Shown here one piece after another: positions 1 to 8,051 of a stretch of 64,000 nt of DNA. Position numbers and translations under genes: made by a program. The DNA is taken from contig JAOAIL010000003.1 of assembly GCA_026414725.1 (NCBI GenBank), positions 32,685 through 96,684 of the forward strand, read 5' to 3'. This stretch comes from a bacterium (GTDB lineage Bacteria > Ratteibacteria > UBA8468 > B48-G9 > JAFGKM01). Each line of letters begins with the position of its first letter. The first letter of the stretch is position 1. Below the pieces are notes generated by a model that ran no database searches, had not been told where the DNA came from, and saw only the letters and a program-made list of their open reading frames with translations.

Positions 1-42
1 TCGGGACATAACTTCCCGGCAAAAAAAATCCTGATATTTTAA
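1..42 (+). CDS. possible 3' end of an upstream gene (partial)
   Basis: Frame 1 is open from the first base and ends at TAA (40-42), giving a 13-residue tail (SGHNFPAKKILIF). It lies 16 bases before the IolB-like gene, so it could be the C-terminus of a preceding operon member. The other two forward frames stop earlier. The tail is too short to assign to a family, and the reading could be chance. A 5-bp inverted repeat (CGGGA/TCCCG) lies inside it. Confidence 0.25.
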   Translation, partial: SGHNFPAKKILIF

Positions 43-58
43 AAGGGTATAGTAAGAT

Positions 59-853
59 ATGGCAAAGAGATATAAAGTAAACGATTTTCAGGGGTATCAA
101 AAAATAGTAAGCCCTGAAAATTCTGACCTTAAAAACATACATCTTGCTGTGATAAGAAATCCATCTGGTACAAGATTTGATGGTAATACAGGTGATGAAG
201 AAAATGTGTTTATAATAACTGAAGGGAACATAAAATTTTTTCTGGAAGATAAATTACTTGCAGAACTCTCAAGGGAAGATGTATTTCAAGAACCACCTTC
301 TGCTATCTATCTACCACCCCATTCAAATTACTATATTGAATTTATTGAAAAAAGTGAGATATGTATAGCAGGGTGTATAGCTACAGGTAGATTTAAACCA
401 CAGGCCGTTTATAAGGGGCATATACGTATTAAAAGAGTAGGGGAGGAGATTTTCTTCCGAAACATTATAGAAATAATTCCCGAAGATTTTCCAGCAGAAA
501 ATCTCATTGTAGGTGAGACAATTACAGACCCTGGGAACTGGGCAAGTTATCCTCCACATAAGCATGATACAGATAATCCTCCAGAAGAAACAGCACTTGA
601 AGAGTTATATTTCTTTAAGATCAGACCTGAAACCGGTTTTGGTTCAATACGGATATTTAACAACCCAGAGGATTACATATTTCTTATAAAAAATAATGAG
701 GTTATTACAATTCCTAAGGGATACCATCCTGTGAGTGTTGCGCCAAAACATCAACTTTATTATTTATGGATTATGGCAGGAAATACGAGAAAGGTACTAT
801 CTACGGTTCATCCTGCCTATAAGTTCATCAATAAAAATTTCAATAGGGGGTAA
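59..853 (+). CDS. iolB: IolB/KduI-family isomerase (5-deoxy-glucuronate isomerase-like)
   Basis: This is a 264-residue double-cupin protein of the IolB/KduI superfamily. IolB proper isomerises 5-deoxy-glucuronate in myo-inositol catabolism; the related KduI isomerises 5-keto-4-deoxyuronate and has been linked to hexuronate isomerisation. The IolB signature WASYPPHKHD (161-170) is followed by LEELYFFK (180-187), and H167, H169, E181/E182 and H223 are the likely metal ligands. Length is normal for IolB. No other inositol gene (iolC, D, E, G) is present. The next genes, two bases downstream, belong to hexuronate metabolism, so I infer a uronate isomerase role here rather than inositol breakdown. 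The ATG has only a weak AAGGG 11 bases upstream; a TATAGT lies 5 bases before it. The family call is firm and the substrate is open. Confidence 0.85.
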   Translation: MAKRYKVNDFQGYQKIVSPENSDLKNIHLAVIRNPSGTRFDGNTGDEENVFIITEGNIKFFLEDKLLAELSREDVFQEPPSAIYLPPHSNYYIEFIEKSEICIAGCIATGRFKPQAVYKGHIRIKRVGEEIFFRNIIEIIPEDFPAENLIVGETITDPGNWASYPPHKHDTDNPPEETALEELYFFKIRPETGFGSIRIFNNPEDYIFLIKNNEVITIPKGYHPVSVAPKHQLYYLWIMAGNTRKVLSTVHPAYKFINKNFNRG

Positions 854-855
854 AG

Positions 856-1677
856 ATGGAATACTTAGTAAAAATGTTTTCCCTTGAGGGCAAAAAAGCA
901 GTGATTACAGGAGGTGGAGGAGTACTTGGTTCAGAGATAGCGAGAGTACTCGGGATGGCAGGTGCTTATATATTCATATGTGACATTAAAAACTATAATG
1001 AAACAGCAGAAATGTTAAGGAAGGAAGGGATTAGGGCAGAAGGTTATTTTATGAATGTTCTGGAAAAAAATGTTATAAAAGATACTGCAGACAAAATACT
1101 GAAAAATGGAAAGATAAATATACTTGTGAATGCAGCGGGCGGTAATGTAAAAGAAGCAACTACCTCTGACACCATGTCCTTTTTTGACCTACCTCTTGAA
1201 GGACTTGAAAAAGTGATTGCCCTCAATCTCTATGGAGGGGCAATATTACCATCTCAGATATTTGGTAAAGCAATGGCAGAAAATTCTGAAGGTGGCTCCA
1301 TTATTAACATTTCCTCAATGAATGCCTTCAGACCACTTACACGAATCCCTGGATATTCAGCGGCTAAAGCAGCAGTAAGTAATTTTACTCAATGGCTTGC
1401 CGTGCATCTCGCTCAGGAATATAACACAAAATTAAGGGTAAATGCTATAGCCCCAGGATTTTTTCTTACACAGCAGAATAGATATTTACTAATGGATGAA
1501 AAAGGTACTTTAACAGCACGGGGACAGTCAATCATATCCCACACACCTATGAAAAGATTTGGAGAACCGGACGATTTAGCAGGTATTGTGATATATCTTG
1601 CTTCAGATGCTTCTAAATTTGTTACAGGAACAGTAATACCTGTAGATGGGGGATTCAACGCTTTTGCTGGAGTGTAA
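856..1677 (+). CDS. uxuB: SDR-family D-mannonate oxidoreductase (fructuronate reductase)
   Basis: This 273-residue short-chain dehydrogenase probably reduces D-fructuronate to D-mannonate with NAD(P)H in the cytosol. The Rossmann motif TGGGGVLG is at residues 18-25, the NAAG element at 92-95, and the catalytic triad is S154, Y167, K171. Stretches such as ISSMNAFRPLTRIPGYSAAK, NAIAPGFFLT, HTPMKRFGEP and the PVDGGFNAFAGV ending are typical of the SDR-type mannonate oxidoreductase (YjmF/UxuB of Bacillus), not of generic 3-ketoacyl reductases. The start is two bases after the iolB-like stop, so the two are probably translated from one mRNA. UxaE in the same operon supplies its substrate, which supports the assignment. 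A related sugar-acid reductase cannot be excluded. Confidence 0.85.
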   Translation: MEYLVKMFSLEGKKAVITGGGGVLGSEIARVLGMAGAYIFICDIKNYNETAEMLRKEGIRAEGYFMNVLEKNVIKDTADKILKNGKINILVNAAGGNVKEATTSDTMSFFDLPLEGLEKVIALNLYGGAILPSQIFGKAMAENSEGGSIINISSMNAFRPLTRIPGYSAAKAAVSNFTQWLAVHLAQEYNTKLRVNAIAPGFFLTQQNRYLLMDEKGTLTARGQSIISHTPMKRFGEPDDLAGIVIYLASDASKFVTGTVIPVDGGFNAFAGV

Positions 1678-1701
1678 AAAAATAAAAAAGGAGGAGAGGA
1701 A

Positions 1702-3198
1702 ATGAAAGTAAAAGCAGATATTGGTGTAATAGGAATGGAAGTTATGGGAAAAAATCTTGCCCTGAATATGGAGAGTAAGGGCTATACCGTAGCTGTATTT
1801 AACAGAACAGAGGCAAAAACAAAGGACTTTGCAGAAGGACCTGCAAAAGGGAAAAATATCATCCCTACTTATGAACTTCAGAACTTTGTAGATGCCCTTA
1901 AAAAACCGAGAAAGATTATGTTAATGGTGAAAGAAGGTGCACCTGTAGACGGTTTTATTGAGCAATTGATTCCACTGCTTGATAAGGGAGACCTTATAAT
2001 AGATGGAGGAAACTCATTCTTTAAAGATACTATAAGAAGGAATACAGAACTTCAAGGGAAAGGTATCCTATTTATAGGAACAGGTGTTTCTGGTGGAGAA
2101 GAAGGTGCTCTTAAAGGTCCTGCCATCATGCCTGGAGGACAGTTAGAAGCATATAAACTTGTAGAGAATATTTTTATTGATATTTCAGCGAAAGCAGAAG
2201 ATGGAGAACCCTGTGTAACCTATATAGGACCGGATGGAGCAGGGCACTTTGTTAAGACGACTCATAATGGTATTGAATATGGAGATATGCAACTGATTGG
2301 TGAATGTGCCTGGTTTTTCAAAAAAGGACTCGGTATGAGTTCTGGGGAAATAGCAGATATTATGGCTGAATGGAACGGGAAAAACGACATTCTTCGTTCA
2401 TATCTCATAGAGATAACGGCTGATAGTATGAAAGAAAAACACAAAGCAGGAGATGGTTATCTTGTAGATATAGTAGCAGATATCACAAGGATGAAAGGTA
2501 CAGGAACATGGACTGTTCAGAGTGCACTTGAATTACTTGTACCTGTCCCTACTATTGCTTCTGCTGTCTTCTCACGTGAAATGTCCCAGGATAAAGATAT
2601 CCGTCTGAAAATGTCAAAGATATTAAATATCCCTGCAGGTGAAAAATTCACCGGTAATAAAAAAGATGTTATAGATATAGCCCATGATGCACTCTACATT
2701 GCTAAAATATCTTCTTATGCTCAGGGATTGGCATTACTACAGGCAGCATCAAAGGTATATAATTTTAATTTAAATTTAGGAGAAATAGCGAAGATATGGA
2801 GAGGAGGATGTATTATAAGAGCACAGTTCCTTGATGAGATTACAAAATCATATAAAGAAAACCCTGAACTGCCCAATCTCCTTTCTGCTCCAAGATTTTC
2901 CTCCTTTGTTAATAAAAATCTATGGAAATTAGGGAAATTTATAGAGATTGCTCACAATGCAGGAACTCCTGTTCTCGGTATGGCATCCTCATATGACTAT
3001 ATCCTTCAAATTGCATCACCTGTAATGTTCTCAGCACAGGTAGCAGCACTACAACGTGATTATTTTGGTGCTCATGGTTATTTCAAGATAGGTGGAGAAA
3101 ACAAACCAGAAATAATCACCACATCTGATGGTAAGATAAGAGAATTCCATACCGAATGGCTTGTGAAAGGAAGGCCAGAAAAAGAAATAACAAAATAA
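1702..3198 (+). CDS. gnd: 6-phosphogluconate dehydrogenase, decarboxylating
   Basis: This 498-residue protein is the long (GND) form. It oxidises and decarboxylates 6-phosphogluconate to ribulose 5-phosphate and makes NAD(P)H. The N-terminal dinucleotide motif reads GVIGMEVMG (8-16; the usual alanine is glutamate), followed by FNRT, substrate loop GVSGGEEG (128-135), catalytic K185 in HFVKTTHNGIEYGDMQLI, and a C-terminal helical domain with WRGGCIIRA and RDYFGAHGY. Length is about 20-30 residues over the E. coli enzyme, and an MKGTGTWT stretch replaces the usual KGTGKWT. A strong AAGGAGG Shine-Dalgarno precedes the ATG. Its place among hexuronate genes suggests gluconate produced in this operon enters the pentose phosphate route through it. 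Confidence 0.93.
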   Translation: MKVKADIGVIGMEVMGKNLALNMESKGYTVAVFNRTEAKTKDFAEGPAKGKNIIPTYELQNFVDALKKPRKIMLMVKEGAPVDGFIEQLIPLLDKGDLIIDGGNSFFKDTIRRNTELQGKGILFIGTGVSGGEEGALKGPAIMPGGQLEAYKLVENIFIDISAKAEDGEPCVTYIGPDGAGHFVKTTHNGIEYGDMQLIGECAWFFKKGLGMSSGEIADIMAEWNGKNDILRSYLIEITADSMKEKHKAGDGYLVDIVADITRMKGTGTWTVQSALELLVPVPTIASAVFSREMSQDKDIRLKMSKILNIPAGEKFTGNKKDVIDIAHDALYIAKISSYAQGLALLQAASKVYNFNLNLGEIAKIWRGGCIIRAQFLDEITKSYKENPELPNLLSAPRFSSFVNKNLWKLGKFIEIAHNAGTPVLGMASSYDYILQIASPVMFSAQVAALQRDYFGAHGYFKIGGENKPEIITTSDGKIREFHTEWLVKGRPEKEITK

Positions 3199-3210
3199 CT
3201 TTTACTCATT

Positions 3211-3247
3211 ACTTATACCCTCTCCTCAAAAAGGAGAGGGTATAAGT
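3211..3247. repeat. 16-bp perfect inverted repeat between gnd and the larA-like gene
   Basis: The arms 3211-3226 (ACTTATACCCTCTCCT) and 3232-3247 pair perfectly around a 5-base loop (CAAAA). The stem is stable but is not followed by a U-run on either strand, so it is not a classical intrinsic terminator. It sits 12 bases after gnd and 20 bases before the next ATG, and the right arm hides an AGGAGAGGG that lies too far (27 bases) from the ATG to be the main ribosome site. It may be an mRNA stability or processing element, or a partial terminator that grades expression within the operon. Confidence 0.7.
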
Positions 3248-3267
3248 AGTAAAAAAGCAGAGAAAAA

Positions 3268-4551
3268 ATGTACAGAGGCAAAGGGAGTAAAATAGAACCG
3301 GTAAGTATAAAAGAGTTATATAAAATTGTAGAAGATGTCCTTTACGGAGTAAAAAACTTTTCAAATAAAAATGTTCTTGTTGTTATTCCTGATACAACCC
3401 GTTCAGGACCTACAGATATTATTTTTAAATATATACATATGGTTCTTACTCCTGTAGTGAAAAAAGTTGATTTTCTTATAGCCCTCGGGACCCATCCCCC
3501 AATGCCTGAAGAGAAGGTAAATGCATTTTTAAAGATAACAGAAAAAGATAGAAAGACAATTTATAAAGATACATCTATTTTACAGCATGAATGGGATAAA
3601 CCTGAAGGGTTAGCACATATAGGAACCATATCTGCGGAGGACATGAAAGAAATTTCTGGTGGGCTAATGTCAGAAGATATCCCTGTTACTATAAACAAAA
3701 AAGTTCTTGACTATGACGAAGTTATTCTTGCAGGTCCTGTATTCCCTCACGAAGTTGTTGGATTTTCTGGAGGATATAAATATCTTTTCCCTGGTATATC
3801 AGGTCCTGATTTTCTCCATAAATTTCACTGGCTCGGGGCACTTATAACCAATCCAAAAATCAATGGAACAAAAGATACACCTGTAAGAAGGGCGTTGAAT
3901 AAAGCAGCATCGTTATTAAGAGTTCCTATAACACTTTTATGTTATGTGGTTAAAGAAGGAGATATATATGGTTTTTATGGAGGTGATGTTGAAGCATGGT
4001 CAGAAGCAGCAGACCTATCTTCTGATTTGAATATAAAGTATGTTGAAAGACCTTACAGAACAGTGCTTTCTATCGCTCCGGATATGTATGAAGATATCTG
4101 GACTGCAGGAAAGTGTATGTATAAACTTGAACCGGTAGTGGCTGATGGAGGAACACTTATTATATATGCTCCTCATGTGAAAGATGTTTCTCACACACAT
4201 GGTAAAGAGATAGAGAAGGTTGGTTATCACACGAGAGATTATTTTTTAAAACAGATGGATAAATTTAAAAATGTTTCTGGCTGTATCCTTGCCCATTCAA
4301 CCCATGTAAAGGGTATAGGTACATTTATAGATGGAGTTGAAAAACCCAGAATAGAGGTGGTGCTTGCAACAGGTATACCAGAAGATATATGTAAAAAGAT
4401 TAATCTCGGATATATGGACTACAGAACGATTAATATGGAGAGATATAAACAAGATATAGATACCCTTGTAGTAGAAAAGGCAGGTGAAGTACTTTACAGA
4501 TTGAAGGATGGTACTGTCCCGGATATAGATAAACTTTATGGAAAATTTTAA
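3268..4551 (+). CDS. LarA-family nickel-pincer 2-hydroxyacid racemase/epimerase
   Basis: This 427-residue protein belongs to the lactate racemase (LarA, DUF2088) family, which uses a nickel-pincer nucleotide to invert the C2 hydroxyl of 2-hydroxy acids by hydride transfer. The substrate-binding D-x-x-R motif is DTTR (42-45) and a candidate catalytic histidine is H76 (GTHPPM). HEVVGFSGGYK (161-171) and FHW (186-188) give H161, K171 and H187 with exactly the spacing of H174, K184 and H200 of Lactobacillus LarA, where K184 carries the pincer cofactor and H200 binds nickel. The superfamily includes a D-gluconate 2-epimerase as well as lactate and malate racemases. Because the operon makes D-mannonate, I infer mannonate/gluconate epimerisation. 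The maturation genes larB, larC and larE are not in the window. The family is secure; the substrate is inference. Confidence 0.88.
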   Translation: MYRGKGSKIEPVSIKELYKIVEDVLYGVKNFSNKNVLVVIPDTTRSGPTDIIFKYIHMVLTPVVKKVDFLIALGTHPPMPEEKVNAFLKITEKDRKTIYKDTSILQHEWDKPEGLAHIGTISAEDMKEISGGLMSEDIPVTINKKVLDYDEVILAGPVFPHEVVGFSGGYKYLFPGISGPDFLHKFHWLGALITNPKINGTKDTPVRRALNKAASLLRVPITLLCYVVKEGDIYGFYGGDVEAWSEAADLSSDLNIKYVERPYRTVLSIAPDMYEDIWTAGKCMYKLEPVVADGGTLIIYAPHVKDVSHTHGKEIEKVGYHTRDYFLKQMDKFKNVSGCILAHSTHVKGIGTFIDGVEKPRIEVVLATGIPEDICKKINLGYMDYRTINMERYKQDIDTLVVEKAGEVLYRLKDGTVPDIDKLYGKF

Positions 4552-5914
4552 AAAATCTTATCCTGACTTTAGAATATATGAAAATTCTATAAATGAAGCA
4601 GGTAATAAATATATCTTTCTTGTTTCAAAGGATAATAGTAAATTTATAGTCATTGGAAAAACAGATTTCAAATTTCTTCCTGCGAGTGAGAATGTAGATA
4701 TTCTTCTTGAAAATTTTCCTTTTTTAAAACCTACTACCTGTGGATTAAAAAGGTCTTTTGGCTTTGGTGACCGACTTGGAATTTCTACACCAGGACATAT
4801 AAGAGCAGTTAAGGATTATCCCTTTTTTCCTTTATTTGCACAGCAGTCAGTAAGGGAATTAGAAAGAACAGGAAGAACTTTCAAAGATGTAAGGAACTCT
4901 GCTGTATTAGGATGTTTCCAGGAGGGATATAAAGATGGATTTGGGGCAGACGCAGACCATATAAAAGAGATTAAATATCTCAAACAGGCAGCAGATGCTG
5001 GCTTTACATTCTTCACAATAGACCCATCAGATAAGATACACAACCCTGCTGTTATGTCTGAAGAACAAAAAAAATATATTCTCGGTGGATATATATCTGC
5101 TTTTGAACAAAATTATCTTAACAGGAGATATCATATTAAAAAAACTTCATATCTAATAGATAGGGATGCCCTTGAAGAACTTGTTATTACCTATGGAGAG
5201 GCAATAGACCATATTGAAGAATGTTATAAGTTTTTGAAAAATCACTGTAAAACATTTGACTTTGAGGTCTCTGTAGATGAGACATCTATACCTACAACTC
5301 CTTTAGCACATATCTTTATTGTTGAAGAATTACAGAGAAGAAATATCAATTTCCAGAGTATTGCATTTAGATTTCCCGGACATTTTGAAAAAGGAATCGA
5401 TTATAATGGAGATATAAATGTCCTGAAAGAAACATTTATAGCACATCAGACAATACGTGAAAAGATGGGAAATTATAAAATTTCATTACATTCAGGTAGT
5501 GATAAACTTTCTATATATACACTATTCAAGGATATATTTGGGGATAAAATCCATATAAAAACATCAGGTACAAGCTGGATTGAAGCCGTAAAACTCATTG
5601 CTATGAAGGACTTTGGACTTTTTCTTGAGATACTTAAAAATTGTCTTAAAGATTTTAAGGAAAATTCCGCTTCTTATGAGATATCAGCAAAACCAGAAAA
5701 AATAGATTTAGAAGAGATAAAAGATATTTCTGTAGAAGATTTATTTAGAGATAATAATATCAGACAGATTATACATATAAGTTATGGAAGCATACTCGGT
5801 AAAAGTAATAGTAAAGAAGTCAAAGAAAGGTTTTTAAAGATTTTATATAAATATGAAGAAGAATATCATACATTGCTTAAATCACATCTTGATAATCATT
5901 TGAGATTGATATAG
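4538..5914 (+). CDS. uxaE: tagaturonate epimerase (D-tagaturonate/D-fructuronate)
   Basis: This 458-residue protein matches UxaE, which interconverts D-tagaturonate and D-fructuronate and so joins galacturonate and glucuronate catabolism. Recognisable blocks are SFGFGDRLGISTPGHIRA (73-90), FAQQSVREL, FQEGYKDGFGADADHIK (127-143), FTFFTIDPSD (156-165), VDETSIPTTPLAH and ISLHSGSDKLS, typical of a metal-dependent TIM-barrel epimerase. The ATG lies 14 bases inside the LarA-like gene, indicating translational coupling. It ends 8 bases before the convergent pilus operon, so this is the last gene of the sugar-acid operon. No uronate isomerase (uxaC), mannonate dehydratase (uxuA) or KDG kinase follows. 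Confidence 0.88.
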   Translation: MENFKKSYPDFRIYENSINEAGNKYIFLVSKDNSKFIVIGKTDFKFLPASENVDILLENFPFLKPTTCGLKRSFGFGDRLGISTPGHIRAVKDYPFFPLFAQQSVRELERTGRTFKDVRNSAVLGCFQEGYKDGFGADADHIKEIKYLKQAADAGFTFFTIDPSDKIHNPAVMSEEQKKYILGGYISAFEQNYLNRRYHIKKTSYLIDRDALEELVITYGEAIDHIEECYKFLKNHCKTFDFEVSVDETSIPTTPLAHIFIVEELQRRNINFQSIAFRFPGHFEKGIDYNGDINVLKETFIAHQTIREKMGNYKISLHSGSDKLSIYTLFKDIFGDKIHIKTSGTSWIEAVKLIAMKDFGLFLEILKNCLKDFKENSASYEISAKPEKIDLEEIKDISVEDLFRDNNIRQIIHISYGSILGKSNSKEVKERFLKILYKYEEEYHTLLKSHLDNHLRLI

Positions 5915-5922
5915 TAAAGGTT

Positions 5923-7176
5923 TTACCTCAGACGGTTAGACCACCTTGGTTTTGTCCATTTGACTACAGTTAATTCTCCTGAACCACCACCTGTATCTCC
6001 AGGTACATCTTCATCACTAAGAGCAACATCATAATATACTCGTACATTTCCCGTTAGATTTAAAGTATTAGAAACTATACTTCCACGAAAACGTGTGCTA
6101 TTTGCAACAGTAACAGTTGCTGTAGGGGCATAAACTACTGCATATACATCAGCATCTCCTGTTCCACTTAAATTCACAGTATTAGTTGATGCCGAGTATA
6201 TAGCTAAATTGGATGGTTTTCCATTAAGGTTCATTTTAGCACTATTAGCAATTGTAAAATTGGCATTCTGTCCAAGATATATGGTAACTTTAGCTCCACT
6301 TGCTAAATTAAATCTACAGTTATTAGTTAAATTTAAGTTACCTGTTATGTATAAACGTACATTCCCATTTAGAGTTAGTTGTGCATCGCTATCTAAAGTA
6401 AAATTATTAAATTTAAAATCTCCATTAGAAATAGAAGCAGTTCTTGGCCATTGACTCATAGTAAAGTTATTACTCGTAATTTGATAATTTCCTGAAAGCC
6501 CAGGTGCACCATATTGAGTATAAGGACGATTAAGTAGTTCAGATGGTATAGATACAGGATTTAATGTACGGGGTTCAGCGTTATAAGTTATATCTCCTCT
6601 AATTGCATCAGTTATAGCTCTCCATGTTGGAATAGATATCTGTCCCCCTGAAGCTACACTGGCATCTCCAAATATAGTACCAGTAGATGTTATTTGAATA
6701 AGAAGGTCGCTACCTACTAATGCATCCTGAGTAGTCCCATTTCTGGAGTCATAGCCAAGTATTTGAGAACTGCCATCAATATATACTCTTGTTTTTCCAA
6801 ATATCCCGTTCCCAAATGTTCTTCTCTGTCCTCCACCTTCTAAATATAGTTCTACCTGTTCAGTTATTCCACGAACATTTCCTGTTGAACGTATTACTCT
6901 TTGATTATTTATATTACTAAGATTCACAATAAAAGTTCCATCTCCTAATTGTAATTCTGTGCTCTCTGGTACCCAATTTATATTTTCTTTTAGATGCGCA
7001 TATGCTCTGTAAGCACCTGCTTCAGCAAGATAAAATGCTTTTTCCCTGTTCAAACGTTTCTTCATACTAATCCGTTCTAACGTACCGAGGTAAAGAATCC
7101 CCATACCAACAATGAGTATAATAAATATAAATACTACTCCCATTGGAAGTAGAAAACCTTCTTTATAACGTCTCAT
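5923..7176 (-). CDS. PilX/PulK-like minor pilin-associated protein
   Basis: This 417-residue protein is the last gene of the type IV pilus operon. It starts with a short basic stretch, GFLLPMGVVFIF and one membrane helix (about 8-31), followed by KKRLNREKAFYLAEAGAYRAYA, the classic PilX N-terminal pattern. It lacks the glutamate at +5 of a standard prepilin, as is usual for PilX/GspK-type subunits. The remaining ~330 residues are rich in Asn, Ser, Thr and Gly and are predicted by eye to form repeated short beta strands (for example NLNLTNNCRFNLASGAKVTIY), like a beta-solenoid surface domain. I do not recognise that domain by name. Probable role: tip or initiation subunit of the pilus. Confidence 0.75.
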   Translation of the reverse strand: MRRYKEGFLLPMGVVFIFIILIVGMGILYLGTLERISMKKRLNREKAFYLAEAGAYRAYAHLKENINWVPESTELQLGDGTFIVNLSNINNQRVIRSTGNVRGITEQVELYLEGGGQRRTFGNGIFGKTRVYIDGSSQILGYDSRNGTTQDALVGSDLLIQITSTGTIFGDASVASGGQISIPTWRAITDAIRGDITYNAEPRTLNPVSIPSELLNRPYTQYGAPGLSGNYQITSNNFTMSQWPRTASISNGDFKFNNFTLDSDAQLTLNGNVRLYITGNLNLTNNCRFNLASGAKVTIYLGQNANFTIANSAKMNLNGKPSNLAIYSASTNTVNLSGTGDADVYAVVYAPTATVTVANSTRFRGSIVSNTLNLTGNVRVYYDVALSDEDVPGDTGGGSGELTVVKWTKPRWSNRLR

Positions 7177-7191
7177 ATTTCTATCACCTTC

Positions 7192-7689
7192 CTATCTATT
7201 CCTTACTTTTACAGAAAATCTATTAGTAAAGTTTTTCCCGAATTTGGACACTGTTAACTCTACATTTATGGTATTTGTTAACCCTGTATCTTGCAAATTG
7301 ACATCAGAAAATTTTATATCCTGAAGTGTGTTTATGACAGGGTAACTACTTCCGTTTTTAATATCCTGCATAATAAGTTTATTTTCGCTACGATAAAACT
7401 TCTTTTCCCAGATATTCACTCCATTTTGAGTATATCGTGTATAGATTTGTCTTCCCGTTGGAGGAGAACTACCTGTAATTATATCCTGTATTTCATAATA
7501 GTTTGCTTCTTCAAGAATTGCTTTTATATTTAGCCCTGCTACATCCATATCTTCTTGAAGTTCTTTTATTCCTTTATTTATATACCAGTCCTTCCATGAT
7601 ACATATAAAAAACTTACAATTGCAACCAATCCTATTGCTACAATAACAACAGCAATAAGTAATTCAATAAGTGTAATACCCTTTTTCAT
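7192..7689 (-). CDS. PilW/GspJ-like minor prepilin
   Basis: This 165-residue protein has the prepilin leader MKKG followed by ITLIELLIAVVIVAIGLVAI, with the conserved glutamate at +5 after the cleavage glycine and one hydrophobic helix. The tail resembles PilW/GspJ minor pseudopilins (GIKELQEDMDVAGLNIKAIL, then a beta-rich part). Its ATG overlaps the stop of the upstream prepilin gene by 4 bases (ATGA), so translation is coupled. It probably helps prime pilus assembly with its neighbours. Sequence outside the leader is not family-specific, so the J/W subtype is less sure than the prepilin call. Confidence 0.8.
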   Translation of the reverse strand: MKKGITLIELLIAVVIVAIGLVAIVSFLYVSWKDWYINKGIKELQEDMDVAGLNIKAILEEANYYEIQDIITGSSPPTGRQIYTRYTQNGVNIWEKKFYRSENKLIMQDIKNGSSYPVINTLQDIKFSDVNLQDTGLTNTINVELTVSKFGKNFTNRFSVKVRNR

Positions 7690-8051
7690 TGTTTTGGTAG
7701 ATAGGTATAGAAAGATATTTCGTTATTTCCAGTCCATCTTACTCTAACTTGTACTTTCCATACTAAAGCATCATTTTCATCTTCAGATATAGACACTATT
7801 CTTTCTGCAGATATATTATATTCTCCCAGTGTTATATTTTCTGTTATCGTCCCTGCCTGTACTGAACTCTTCCCTTTAATTTCCTCAATCTTTTTTATTG
7901 CTGACCATGTAGCATATCTTTCAAGGCGAGCACTATAAAGGTTTTTTCTATTGGTATAAAAAAATACAGAACCCGCGATAAATCCAAGTGCAATTATTAC
8001 AGTTGCTAAAAGAACCTCAAGCAGGGTAAATCCGTTCTTACCTCTCTTCAT
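7686..8051 (-). CDS. PilV/GspI-like minor prepilin
   Basis: This 121-residue protein has a prepilin leader MKRGKNG cleaved before FTLLEVLLATVIIALGFIAG, with E at +5 and one membrane helix. The short globular tail includes ATWSAIKKIEEIKG, reminiscent of the GspI/PilV family helix. The start lies 14 bases inside the 3' end of the secretin gene and the stop overlaps the next prepilin by 4 bases. It is thought to be a minor pilin of the initiation complex with the two downstream genes. Confidence 0.8.
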   Translation of the reverse strand: MKRGKNGFTLLEVLLATVIIALGFIAGSVFFYTNRKNLYSARLERYATWSAIKKIEEIKGKSSVQAGTITENITLGEYNISAERIVSISEDENDALVWKVQVRVRWTGNNEISFYTYLPKQ

